The translations under genes and the position numbers were made by a program. A model generated the notes under the pieces. It did not search any database. It saw only the letters and a program-made list of their open reading frames with translations, and was not told where the DNA came from. DNA of 64,000 nucleotides, taken from assembly GCF_000428045.1 (NCBI RefSeq), contig NZ_ATZE01000011.1:129243-193242 (forward strand), read 5' to 3'. This document shows positions 8,928 to 17,710 of the stretch, piece after piece (position 1 is the stretch's first letter; each line of letters begins with the position of its first letter). This DNA is from Sedimenticola selenatireducens DSM 17993. GTDB taxonomy: Bacteria; Pseudomonadota; Gammaproteobacteria; Chromatiales; Chromatiaceae.

Positions 8928-9662
8928 ATGCAGCAGCACCGCATCTACACCGGTCAGCCACTCCAGCCAGGCGTTGTAGTGATCCTGGAAGAGAGTCCGG
9001 CCCGGCACCTGACCCAGGTGCTGCGGTTGAAGGCGGGTGCAGAGATCACCCTGTTTAACGGCGACGGCCACGACTACAGCGCCCGCCTGAACGAGGTTTC
9101 CCGCCGCGCCACCAGCGCACAAGTGGACCGGTGCCTGGAACCCGCCGAAGCGCCTGCGCCCCTGCAAATCCACCTGGCCATCGGCATCTCCAGGGGCGAG
9201 CGGATGGACTTCGCCATCCAGAAGGCGGTCGAGCTGGGGGTTGCCGACATCACTCCGCTGATCACCGAGCGCTGCCAAGTGCGACTACCCGGTGAGCGTC
9301 AGGAGAAGCGACTGCAGCATTGGCAGCAGGTGATCATCGCCGCCTGCGAGCAGTCCGGGCGCCGCTATATTCCCGCGCTCAATCATGTGATGGAGCTGAA
9401 TGAATGGCTCCGGCACCGGGTCACACGGGGTGGCATCCTGCTGGATCACCGCGCCGAAAGCGCTCTGCATGAACTGCCCCCGCCGTCGGGTGAAGTGACC
9501 CTGCTGATCGGTCCCGAAGGCGGCCTGTCGGGGGATGAACGTGAACAGGCCACTGCAACTGGATTCAACGGCGCGCGACTGGGCCCACGGGTACTGCGTA
9601 CCGAAACCGCACCGTTGGCCGCCATCGCCGCCATCCAGACCCTGTGGGGGGATTTTCGATAA
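8928..9662 (+). CDS. rsmE: 16S rRNA (uracil-1498-N3)-methyltransferase RsmE
   Basis: SPOUT-class methyltransferase that modifies U1498 of 16S rRNA. From the ATG at 8928 it has 244 residues, the normal length. The N-terminal PUA-like domain (HRIYTGQP, HLTQVLRLKAGAEITLFNGDG) is followed by the SPOUT domain with ERMDFAIQKAVELGVADI, the AACEQSGRRYIP motif and the knot segment LLIGPEGGLSGDERE ... RLGPRVLRTETAPLAAIAAI that binds S-adenosylmethionine. The frame is open 43 codons further upstream, but that part overlaps bioA in another frame and is not conserved in character. Confidence 0.96.
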   Translation: MQQHRIYTGQPLQPGVVVILEESPARHLTQVLRLKAGAEITLFNGDGHDYSARLNEVSRRATSAQVDRCLEPAEAPAPLQIHLAIGISRGERMDFAIQKAVELGVADITPLITERCQVRLPGERQEKRLQHWQQVIIAACEQSGRRYIPALNHVMELNEWLRHRVTRGGILLDHRAESALHELPPPSGEVTLLIGPEGGLSGDEREQATATGFNGARLGPRVLRTETAPLAAIAAIQTLWGDFR

Positions 9663-9775
9663 TTCGGGAATTACCCTCGGAATCTCTCAAATTCAGGCTT
9701 ACACGATCAGGTCGCTTTAAACACAATGCAATACGTGGCTAAAAATCCGCTTTAAATCACTGTAATGGAGGACAT

Positions 9776-10159
9776 ATGTATAACTGCGATAGCTGCACCA
9801 TTTGTTGCAAATTTATGGGAGTCGAGGAGCTTGAAAAGCCACGAAACCTTTGGTGTCAACATTGTAAAATTGGGGAAGGGTGTACTATTTATGAAACCCG
9901 CCCAGAATCTTGTCGGGTGTACGAATGTGTCTGGTTGAAGACCCAGGTACTGGAAAATCCTATGCCCTTGGCGCTTAGACCAGATAAGTCACGTGTTGTC
10001 ATTGGTACAGCAAACAAAGGAGAAGATCTTATTCTCTATGTTGGCCCAGACCGACCTGACGCATGGAACAAGGGTGGTTTTAGGGAATTTATTACCAATT
10101 TCCAAAAAAAAGGCGTCAACTTCACAGTATGCTGTGGAGAGATTATGACGAAAATTTGA
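9776..10159 (+). CDS. YkgJ-like cysteine-cluster protein
   Basis: A 127-residue protein with a dense N-terminal cysteine cluster: CDSCTICCKF, WCQHCKIGEGCTIYETRP and SCRVYECVW, then two further cysteines in FTVCCGEIM at the C-terminus. The spacing resembles YkgJ (formerly UPF0153) proteins, which are thought to bind zinc or an iron-sulfur cluster; the biochemical role is unknown. GGAGG five bases before the ATG is a strong ribosome-binding site. The gene and its upstream region are clearly richer in A+T than both neighbours, and it sits alone between rsmE and the convergent ttcA. That suggests recent acquisition. Confidence 0.8.
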   Translation: MYNCDSCTICCKFMGVEELEKPRNLWCQHCKIGEGCTIYETRPESCRVYECVWLKTQVLENPMPLALRPDKSRVVIGTANKGEDLILYVGPDRPDAWNKGGFREFITNFQKKGVNFTVCCGEIMTKI

Positions 10160-10166
10160 ATGTAGT

Positions 10167-10204
10167 GAAATAAAGACCCATTTGGTGGGCCCGCTTTTTA
10201 TTTC
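10167..10204. terminator. Bidirectional terminator between converging genes
   Basis: GAAATAAA (10167-10174) pairs with TTTATTTC (10197-10204), enclosing CCCA/TGGG (10177-10180 with the downstream TGGG). The A-rich and T-rich outer arms would give a T tract in either direction, which suits a position between the converging 9776-10159 gene and ttcA. Confidence 0.5.
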
Positions 10205-10241
10205 CATACTGCGAGACTGTAGTATTTCTTTACTTGGCGAT

Positions 10242-11117
10242 TCAGCCGATCTTGTAGATACCCAACGCCGGCCCGGCAACCTCGGGCGGGTCAAACACCG
10301 TATCGCCCTCACCGTCCGCAGCCCCCAGATTCTTGAAATCATACAACGCGGCATCGGCCAGATGGGATGGCACCACGCTGGACAGGGCGCTGAAGATGTT
10401 GGCGGTGCGGCCTGGATACTGCTGCTCCCAGGCCGCCAGCATCTGTTTGATCTGCTTGCGCTGCAGGTTCTCCTGGGAGCCGCAGAGATTGCAGGGAATA
10501 ATGGGGAATTCACGGGTCCGGCTGTAGCGGGCGATATCCTTCTCGGCACAATAAGCAAGCGGTCGGATCACCACATGGCGGCCATCGTCGGTGTGCAGTT
10601 TTGGTGGCATCGCCTTAAGTTTGGAGCCAAAGAACATGTTCAGGAACAGGGTCTCGACAATATCATCCCGGTGATGGCCGAGGGCGATTTTGCTGATTCC
10701 CATCTCACTGGCAACCCGATAGATGATCCCACGGCGCAACCGGGAGCAGAGCGAACAGGTGGTCTTGCCCACCGGAATCTTCTCCTGCACCACGGAGTAG
10801 GTGTCCTCCTCCACGATCCGATACTCCACACCGAGCCGTTCCAGGTAGGCCGGCAGCACTTCCGCAGGAAAACCAGGCTGTTTCTGATCCAGGTTCATGG
10901 CGATCAGGGTAAAGTCAATCGGTGCCCGGGCCTTCAGGGTAAGCAGGATATCCAGCAGGGTATAGGAGTCCTTGCCGCCGCTCAGGCAGACCATGACCCG
11001 GTCGCCCGCCTCGATCATGTTGAAATCGCCGATCGCCTTACCGACTTCCCGCTCCAGCCGTTTTTTCAGTTTGTTGAAATTATTGGAGCTTCGGGTCTTT
11101 TCCGGGAGTTCTGACAT
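10242..11117 (-). CDS. ttcA: tRNA 2-thiocytidine biosynthesis protein TtcA
   Basis: Adenylating enzyme that thiolates cytidine 32 of certain tRNAs, using an iron-sulfur cluster. The 291 residues carry the PP-loop [19 protein letters not shown] near residue 45 and the two TtcA CXXC pairs, [10 protein letters not shown] (near residue 122) and [12 protein letters not shown] (near residue 205). [19 protein letters not shown] is also typical. The ATG at 11117 starts [11 protein letters not shown], as usual for the family. It is transcribed in the same direction as the Pil-Chp operon but is separated from it by about 107 bases. Confidence 0.96.
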   Translation of the reverse strand: MSELPEKTRSSNNFNKLKKRLEREVGKAIGDFNMIEAGDRVMVCLSGGKDSYTLLDILLTLKARAPIDFTLIAMNLDQKQPGFPAEVLPAYLERLGVEYRIVEEDTYSVVQEKIPVGKTTCSLCSRLRRGIIYRVASEMGISKIALGHHRDDIVETLFLNMFFGSKLKAMPPKLHTDDGRHVVIRPLAYCAEKDIARYSRTREFPIIPCNLCGSQENLQRKQIKQMLAAWEQQYPGRTANIFSALSSVVPSHLADAALYDFKNLGAADGEGDTVFDPPEVAGPALGIYKIG

Positions 11118-11224
11118 GGGACTTATCGCAGTGGTGGGGTAAAGCGGGGGATATTACACGCGCCCGCCGAAAAAAAACAGCGCGGCGCCTCAGTCGGCGG
11201 AGACATCGATGCGTCGTTACAAGA

Positions 11225-11695
11225 TTACAACGGAAATGCGGACAGCGCTGACTCCAGGGCATCCAGATCCGGGATCCAGGCATCCACGCCGTTGATGATC
11301 ACCCGGCTGGCGACCATTTCATGCTGTGGCTCTTCCCCGGCAAACGGCACAATCGCCGCCTCGGTTACCCGCACCAGATGGGGCGCCGAACGGAGTAAAA
11401 TCCCGATATAGGGCAGTTGGTCATTTCCGTTCAGGGTATTGCAAACGGCCACCCGGGCACGCAGGCCGACCTCACCGGCATCCCGGCCCAGCAAACGCTC
11501 AAAGGCGATCAACGGCAGAGCATGGTTACGCCATACAAATGTTCCCAGGAGCCAATCGGGTACTGTTGTGGAGGGGGTATCCGGAGTTCGATAACTGACC
11601 ACTTCGCATACCGCCGCGTTCGGCAGCAGCAGCTGTCCCTCCTGCAATGGCAGCAATACACCCCTTACCTCCGCAGAGGCCTGGCCGCTGCTCAT
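11225..11695 (-). CDS. CheW-domain protein of the Pil-Chp system (ChpC-like)
   Basis: A 156-residue single CheW domain: GVLLPLQEGQLLLPNAAVCE at the start, a WLLGTFVWRNHALPLIAFER core and WIPDLDALESAL at the end. CheW proteins couple receptors to CheA kinases. Its start overlaps the chpA stop by four bases (ATGA), so it is translationally coupled to the kinase and is the last gene of the operon. In Pseudomonas the equivalent place is taken by chpB and chpC; no CheB-like methylesterase is found here. ChpC is a positional guess. Confidence 0.88.
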   Translation of the reverse strand: MSSGQASAEVRGVLLPLQEGQLLLPNAAVCEVVSYRTPDTPSTTVPDWLLGTFVWRNHALPLIAFERLLGRDAGEVGLRARVAVCNTLNGNDQLPYIGILLRSAPHLVRVTEAAIVPFAGEEPQHEMVASRVIINGVDAWIPDLDALESALSAFPL

Positions 11696-14600
11696 ATTGC
11701 CCCCTCATTCAGGACCGAATAGATGTTCTCCAACAGCTCACTCTCTTGATAAGGTTTTCCAAGGTAGCGTTTCACACCCAGCTCCATGGCAAGATTGCGA
11801 TGTTTGTCACCGGTGCGCGAGGTGATCATGATAATCGGTATTCCTTTCAGTTCAGCCGAATTACGCATATGTCGGGCAAGCTCATAGCCGTCCATTCGAG
11901 GCATCTCGATATCCAGCAGCATGATATCCGGCCGCTGCTCCTGCAGCATTGCGACGGCATCCACACCATCCTTCGCCGTCACCACATTCATGCCATGCCT
12001 CTCAAGCAGTCGCCCGGTCACCTTGCGCACAGTGATCGAGTCGTCCACCACCATGACCGAACGACCAACTCCCGGTTCCGGAGCGGCCATATCGACCCGC
12101 GCGACCTCGGGTTGTGGGGCCGCGGTCTGGGCCACATCGGACCGCACCAGTGCGGTCACATCCAGAATCAGCGCAACCCGTCCATCGCCCAGGATCGTAC
12201 CGCCGGAGATCCAGCGCACGGTGGAGACCTGTACGCCGACTGACTTGACCACAATCTGGCGATTACCCAGCAGACCATCCACCTGCATGGCCACATGATG
12301 TTCGCCAGCACGCACCAGCAGCAGCGGATACCATTTGCGCTGATCGGAGAGATTGACCTGACCCACATTAAGCATGCTGCCCATGTAGCGAACCTGATAA
12401 TCCTGTCCGGCGTAGCTGTAGACCCGCTGCCGTCCGCTGTAGCAAGCCTCAAGTTCTTGCCGGGAGACCCGCACCACGCCCTCAACACTGGTGTGAGGGA
12501 TAGCGTAAATCTCTCCGCCGAGCTCCACCAGCAGGGCATCGGTGATGGCCAGCGTAAGTGGCAGACGTATGATAAAGCTGGCTCCCTGGCCCACCTGTGA
12601 GCTGATATCCAGTGAGCCGCCCAACTGCTTGACCTCACTCACCACCACGTCGAGTCCCACGCCGCGCCCGGAAATCTGGGTCACTTCCTTGGCGGTAGTG
12701 AATCCGTGCTCCAACACAAATGGCAACACATCGGAATCCGCCACATCGGCATTGGGATCGAGCAGGCCGCTCTTGATCGCCTGCTCCCTGATCCTGGCCA
12801 TATCAACCCCGGCGCCGTCATCGGAGATCACGATCTGTACATCCGATCCCTCCCTGGAAAGCCGCAACTGGATCTGTCCGGTCTCCGACTTGCCCGTCTC
12901 CACCCGCCGGGCGGGTTTCTCAATGCCGTGGGCGATGGCATTTCGCAGAATATGTTCCAGCGGGCCGATCATGCGCTCCAGGATGCCACGATCGATCTCG
13001 CTTTCAGCACCCTGTATCACCAGTTCAGCGGGTTTGTTGAGTTGGTTACTGGTCTGCCGGACCACCCGATGCAGACGCGGCACAATCTGCGCAAACGGCA
13101 CCATGCGGGTGCGCATCAGCCCGTCCTGCAGATCAGTGGTGATCCGTGATTGTTGCAGCAGCAGGGTATCTGTCTCAGCCTGCAACTCCTCCAGGAAGCC
13201 GTTGATATTGGCCAGGTCGTTCACCGTCTCCATCAGGCTTCGTGAGACCTGCTGCATGGCGGAGAATCGATCCAGCTCGAGGGGATCAAACGAGGCATCA
13301 TGGGACGGCTCGTCACCCCGGTCCTGCTCATAACGGAACAGGATCTGTGCCTCTGTCTCAATTTCCAGCTGCCGAAGCTGATCACGCAAGCGGCTTACAG
13401 TCTGTTCCAGCTCGGACAGGTTGAATCCCAACTGTCCGTTCTGCTGCTCGATACGGGTACGATAGATACTCACCTCACCCGCATAGTTGACCAGCCGGTC
13501 CAGCAGATCCGAGCGGACACGCACCTGCTCGCGCTGAGCACGCCCTGGCAGCGAACCTGCCTCCTCGGCGACCACGCTCATGGTGGTATCGGACGGGACC
13601 GACTTATCAACTTGCGCGTTTGGCGTGGAAATGGCCTCATCGGCAATCTCCAACGCAGGCGCCTCCGGCTCCTGCAGTTCCGCTTCCACATCCGACTCTT
13701 CGGTTTCGAGCAGCCCTGTCACCGGGGAGTCCGGGATGGACTCGACCGGGACCGGCGCTGTCTCGTCTTCGGCACCGACAACCGGCATCCCGGAATCGTC
13801 ACTGCCAGCAGGCAGATCGGCGGTGGTTGATGGTGGCCCGCCCGCAACCAGCCACTCATCCATCTTCTGGACCAGATCATCCGCCACGCGCAGCCGGGGG
13901 CCACCGGACAAATCGTCAATCTGTTCCGCCAGACGATCTACCACCTCATGGGTCAACTTGACCAGTTGATCCCCGGTAGCGACCTTCTCCTGGTCGACGG
14001 CTGTCAGAAGTGATTCAAAACCATGACTGAGATCGCCAATCGGCATCGCCCCCGCCAATCGCGCACCCCCCTTGAGGGTGTGCAGGGTGCGCTGCAACTC
14101 TTCCGAAAGCTTTTTGTCGGAGAGGTCGAACGCCCCCGCCTGCAGCGACCCCTCCAGGGATTCGTGCAGCTCTCTCGCCTCTTCCAGAAAAATATCCACC
14201 AGTTCGGGATCACCGTCCAGGTCCACCATGAGCGGGCCGGCCATCTCCATGCCTGCTTCCTGGCTGACAACTGGCGGGATCTGTTCCGTGGCTGCTGATA
14301 CCGGCTCTGTCGCCTCATCCGGGGCTTCTACCAGGATTGCTTCATCCAACAGCGGTGGTGACAGATCCTGCGCTTCTAGTTGATCTGCGCGTTCACCGAC
14401 GCTCTCCAACTCTTCGGTCGGCGCCTCGGGGGCGGTGAAGGCCGTTTCAGCAGGCATGGATTCCGCTACCACCGGCTCACCCGCCTCGCCACCTGATTCA
14501 ATCTGCGACGGGTCGGCGCTCGACTCTCCTGCAAGCGCTTCCAGGGGCTGGATAGAATCTGTTTCCGTCACGTCCCCATCGTCGGCCTCATCCAGCCACT

Positions 14601-16545
14601 CTTCCTGACCGGCGACATCCTCAATCACCTCATCAGGCTCTTCGGACAAATCGACAAGGGAGACATCATCGTGGACCGAAGCAGTCGACACGACTGCCGG
14701 ACGGTCATTTTCATCCGGCGGCGACTGTGGGACGGTAGCAGCGCGTCCGTAGGCGTAAATATCACCTACCAGCACCTGCCAGTCCGGCAATTGCGCCCCG
14801 GGGACATTGATCGCGCCAAGTATTGTTCCGAATTGATCAACACTGCGGCCTATCAGATCCAGGGCCACCGGATCAGCGGGCCGGTTCATGCTTTTCAGAT
14901 CCGCCGCCAGGGATTCGAGCGCCGAGCTGACCTGGGCGATGGAATCAACCCCCGCCATCTCGGCACTCCCGTGCAGGGTATGCAGCGCCCGGACCATCTC
15001 CTTGTCGATTCTGCAGGCGATCGGGTTGCCGCTACACGCCTCGTGAAACTGACCCAGGGTCTCGATATGGGTCCTGGATTCCGCCTCAAATATCTCCAGC
15101 AGCATCTCGTCCATGCTGATCGGAGCCGCCGCGATTTCAGCGCCATCGTCAGCCTCGGCCTCGACTGCCAGTTCGATTTCGGCCGCATCCGACTGCGGCA
15201 ACAACTCTTCGTCAACGGCCGGAGATTGCGCCACCTGTTCCGCGGCCGTTTCCATATCCAGATCGTCTGAAGCGGTAAACTCCAACGACTCATCCGCGCT
15301 GATCTCGTCTTCAAGCGCATCCAGTTTTTCTTCAGACGTCAGCGGTTCATCCACCCCACCAACAGCATCATCGGATGTTGGCACGGCCGCTGCCCGACCC
15401 GGCTGGGCCAAGGCCTCGGCCCGATCCATCAGCGGTTGCGTGGCCACCGCGGGAACAACCCCGCGTTTCTGGCAATCAATCAACTCGGGCAGTATCTCGA
15501 CCGCCTCGTTCAGCAACTGGATAACTGCGGGCGATACGTCAATCGTCTGGTCAATGACACGATTGAGCAGGTTCTCGATCGCCCAGGAAAATTCGCCGAT
15601 GGTTTTTGCACCGACCAGCCGCCCACTCCCCTTCAGGGTGTGAAAAGAGCGGCGGAAGGTCGTCAGCGCATCCCGGTCATCCTGATTTTTACACCAGCGC
15701 GGCAGGTACTCCTGAATGACCGCCAGCTCCTCTTCCGATTCCTCGATGAAGATCTCAAGGATCTCGGCATCGATATCCTCAAGCGCGGGCTTGTCGGCTG
15801 AGGGCGTATGGGCGGGCGCGGCTTCCGTTACAGCATCGACCGGACTTTCGCTCGCCACTGACAACGGGGCAACAGTATCCTCATGCGGTGTCGCTTCAAC
15901 TTGATCAAACTCGTTTTCGGCGGCTTGTGATTCCGTCTGAACAGGCGATTCCGGCACCCCGAGACTCGCCAGGGCATCCCGGGTAACATCAAGGATTTCC
16001 AGGTGAATGCCACGCCCTTCGGTAACCGCTTCCATGAAATACTCGATACCGGTCACGGCATCGGCAAAGGCGTCCAGATCATCGGCACTGGGAATGCCGC
16101 CGTCGCCGAGCAGGGTCTGCTCGACATAGCGGTTCAACCGCCCCATCAGGGCCGCCGCATCAGTTAGTGAAAGCACGCTAAAGGCGCCGGCAATCCCATT
16201 GAACCGGCGTGGCACATCCACCAGGAGCGCCCGGTTATCGGGCGTTTCGATATAGCTGATAATGGCCTCTTTGTTGCGGGCCATATCGATACCAGCCTCG
16301 TGCATCACCGAGTCGACCAGGCGTTCGAACTCGCCTTCGGGCAAACTGGATTTTGCCTGGTCGCTCTGGGGCTGGGCATAGCGCCTGACGACCGAGAGAT
16401 TATTCAACGAGGTTTCAATAAACAGGATATCGCCTGCCATGGCCATCAGGTCCTGTTCATCAGGCTGGCTGTTGGCGGCGACGATTTCCTCGATCTTGTC
16501 GGCTTGACGCTTCAGGCGCGAGCGCAACTCACCCTGGCCGACCAT
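11692..16545 (-). CDS. chpA: ChpA hybrid histidine kinase, large C-terminal part (after in-frame TAG)
   Basis: The main body of the Pil-Chp kinase, 1617 residues from the first available ATG. In order: three histidine phosphotransfer domains with FHTLKGSG (near residue 301), LHTLHGSAEMAG (521) and LHTLKGGARLAG (821), separated by acidic linkers; a CheA dimerisation segment (SDLLDRLVNYAGEVSIYRTR); an ATPase domain with HILRNAIAHGIE (1200), ISDDGAGVDM and GRGVGLDVV; a CheW domain; and a receiver domain with MVVDDSITVRK and LLDIEMPRMDGYE (Asp near 1542). The kinase controls type IV pilus twitching. The true reading frame extends upstream without a start codon to a TAG at 16741-16743, beyond which the N-terminal part lies in the same frame. 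There is no ribosome-binding site before 16545, so this start is doubtful. Confidence 0.9.
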   Translation of the reverse strand: MVGQGELRSRLKRQADKIEEIVAANSQPDEQDLMAMAGDILFIETSLNNLSVVRRYAQPQSDQAKSSLPEGEFERLVDSVMHEAGIDMARNKEAIISYIETPDNRALLVDVPRRFNGIAGAFSVLSLTDAAALMGRLNRYVEQTLLGDGGIPSADDLDAFADAVTGIEYFMEAVTEGRGIHLEILDVTRDALASLGVPESPVQTESQAAENEFDQVEATPHEDTVAPLSVASESPVDAVTEAAPAHTPSADKPALEDIDAEILEIFIEESEEELAVIQEYLPRWCKNQDDRDALTTFRRSFHTLKGSGRLVGAKTIGEFSWAIENLLNRVIDQTIDVSPAVIQLLNEAVEILPELIDCQKRGVVPAVATQPLMDRAEALAQPGRAAAVPTSDDAVGGVDEPLTSEEKLDALEDEISADESLEFTASDDLDMETAAEQVAQSPAVDEELLPQSDAAEIELAVEAEADDGAEIAAAPISMDEMLLEIFEAESRTHIETLGQFHEACSGNPIACRIDKEMVRALHTLHGSAEMAGVDSIAQVSSALESLAADLKSMNRPADPVALDLIGRSVDQFGTILGAINVPGAQLPDWQVLVGDIYAYGRAATVPQSPPDENDRPAVVSTASVHDDVSLVDLSEEPDEVIEDVAGQEEWLDEADDGDVTETDSIQPLEALAGESSADPSQIESGGEAGEPVVAESMPAETAFTAPEAPTEELESVGERADQLEAQDLSPPLLDEAILVEAPDEATEPVSAATEQIPPVVSQEAGMEMAGPLMVDLDGDPELVDIFLEEARELHESLEGSLQAGAFDLSDKKLSEELQRTLHTLKGGARLAGAMPIGDLSHGFESLLTAVDQEKVATGDQLVKLTHEVVDRLAEQIDDLSGGPRLRVADDLVQKMDEWLVAGGPPSTTADLPAGSDDSGMPVVGAEDETAPVPVESIPDSPVTGLLETEESDVEAELQEPEAPALEIADEAISTPNAQVDKSVPSDTTMSVVAEEAGSLPGRAQREQVRVRSDLLDRLVNYAGEVSIYRTRIEQQNGQLGFNLSELEQTVSRLRDQLRQLEIETEAQILFRYEQDRGDEPSHDASFDPLELDRFSAMQQVSRSLMETVNDLANINGFLEELQAETDTLLLQQSRITTDLQDGLMRTRMVPFAQIVPRLHRVVRQTSNQLNKPAELVIQGAESEIDRGILERMIGPLEHILRNAIAHGIEKPARRVETGKSETGQIQLRLSREGSDVQIVISDDGAGVDMARIREQAIKSGLLDPNADVADSDVLPFVLEHGFTTAKEVTQISGRGVGLDVVVSEVKQLGGSLDISSQVGQGASFIIRLPLTLAITDALLVELGGEIYAIPHTSVEGVVRVSRQELEACYSGRQRVYSYAGQDYQVRYMGSMLNVGQVNLSDQRKWYPLLLVRAGEHHVAMQVDGLLGNRQIVVKSVGVQVSTVRWISGGTILGDGRVALILDVTALVRSDVAQTAAPQPEVARVDMAAPEPGVGRSVMVVDDSITVRKVTGRLLERHGMNVVTAKDGVDAVAMLQEQRPDIMLLDIEMPRMDGYELARHMRNSAELKGIPIIMITSRTGDKHRNLAMELGVKRYLGKPYQESELLENIYSVLNEGAI

Positions 16546-16740
16546 ACCAAGGGTATCGGCAAGTTTCTTCAGTGGTTCCTGTTGCGCCTGCAGTCGACTG
16601 AGATCACCGCGCTTGCCGCGGATAAACAGGTCGAGCTGATCCTTGATCGTCGTCAGGTCGGCACTGATGGCGGTACGCAGGGATTCAAGCAGGTCTCGGC
16701 CGGGCGCGTGCAGGTCAGCCTGCTCTCCCGCCAGGCCTGG
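16546..16740 (-). other. chpA: In-frame coding link between the two chpA parts
   Basis: These 65 codons join the TAG at 16741-16743 to the ATG at 16545 in one frame, with no ATG, GTG or TTG. The peptide includes LRTAISADLTTIKDQLDLF and EPLKKLADTLGM, which runs into MVGQGELRSRLK of the downstream part. LADTLGMxG is characteristic of ChpA just before its first histidine phosphotransfer domain, so this stretch is ordinary chpA coding sequence left without a start. Confidence 0.8.
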
Positions 16741-17628
16741 CTAGCCGTGCGGGCCATGAGTCAGATCAAACTCCTGACGAATCTGCGCCACCACCGGATC
16801 GGATGAGTCCGCACAGGCGGTGTAATACAGCAGATTTTTCATCAGGTCATTGGCCGGCGTTTCAGCAACAACCTGTTCCCCTACATCGATGACCCGCTTG
16901 ATCTCCCGGTCAATTTTGCCCACCAGTAATTTGGTGGCAATACCCGAATCAAGGCCTCCGTCACGCAGGGCATTGACCACCGCCTGCCCGACCCGGAACA
17001 GGCGCTTGACCTGATCGGTCCAGGCGCTCTCTTCAAGATCCCGAAATATCCCGGCAATGCGCTCCAGACCACCCGTGGCATCTTCACCCCGGTACCAGTC
17101 GAGCAATGCCTTGTGATACTGGTACCGGAGTTTTCTGGTGACCGCCGGCAGTTCGGGGTTGGCATCCTGAGTCCCGTCGGCAGGCAGCAGTTTGCCCTCC
17201 AGATCCGGTGCAAACAGCGCCACTTCGGATAACAGGGAGGCATCCCGCGCCGCCCGCAGTTCATTCATCAGGGGCAACAGCAGAATCGGACTGTCTGCTG
17301 AACCTGACTCGATTTTTTCGAGATACTCGGGCAGTTGCGCCAACCCGACCATCAGCGCCTCAGCGGACTCCTTGCGCCGCTTCTCACCGAGCGATCCCAG
17401 GGCCTTGGCCACCAACTCCATCTCTTCCGCCAGCATGGCCGCGCCGTACAACTGCATCAGTTGCAGGGTTCCGCGCACCTGGTGCAGTTGAGCTATGCAA
17501 CCATCCAGTTCCGTTTCCGGACCCGATTCATCCACGTACGACTCTAATGCATGCCGAGCCAGCTCAAGAGACGAATCAAGTTCACCCCTGATCCATTTCA
17601 GCACACTATGATCTTGGACATCACTCAT
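16741..17628 (-). CDS. chpA: ChpA N-terminal part, ended by in-frame TAG
   Basis: 295 residues starting MSDVQDHSVLKWIRGELDSS, largely helical, with CIAQLHQVRGTLQLMQLYGA where an Hpt-like domain has lost the usual HTLKG. This is the usual N-terminal region of ChpA/FimL-type proteins. It ends in ACADSSDPVVAQIRQEFDLT, HGPHG and then TAG, after which coding continues in the same frame (next residues PGLAGEQADLH). The neighbours are pilJ, 82 bases upstream, and the rest of chpA. Either the gene is broken by a point change (CAG to TAG would suffice), or the sequence has an error, or the stop is read through. A short FimL-like stand-alone protein could still be made. Confidence 0.8.
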   Translation of the reverse strand: MSDVQDHSVLKWIRGELDSSLELARHALESYVDESGPETELDGCIAQLHQVRGTLQLMQLYGAAMLAEEMELVAKALGSLGEKRRKESAEALMVGLAQLPEYLEKIESGSADSPILLLPLMNELRAARDASLLSEVALFAPDLEGKLLPADGTQDANPELPAVTRKLRYQYHKALLDWYRGEDATGGLERIAGIFRDLEESAWTDQVKRLFRVGQAVVNALRDGGLDSGIATKLLVGKIDREIKRVIDVGEQVVAETPANDLMKNLLYYTACADSSDPVVAQIRQEFDLTHGPHG

Positions 17629-17710
17629 ACCAGGCCTTCATATCCGCCAGTGGTCGTTCATCGTTACCAAAGTACTGCCACTGAATCCTTCCATCTGAAA
17701 CAAGCGCCCG

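Noticed and set aside
16741..16743. TAG in chpA as a pyrrolysine or other recoded codon
   Set aside because: No pyl genes are in view and the simplest reading is a C-to-T change or a sequence error; kept only as a check in the finding.
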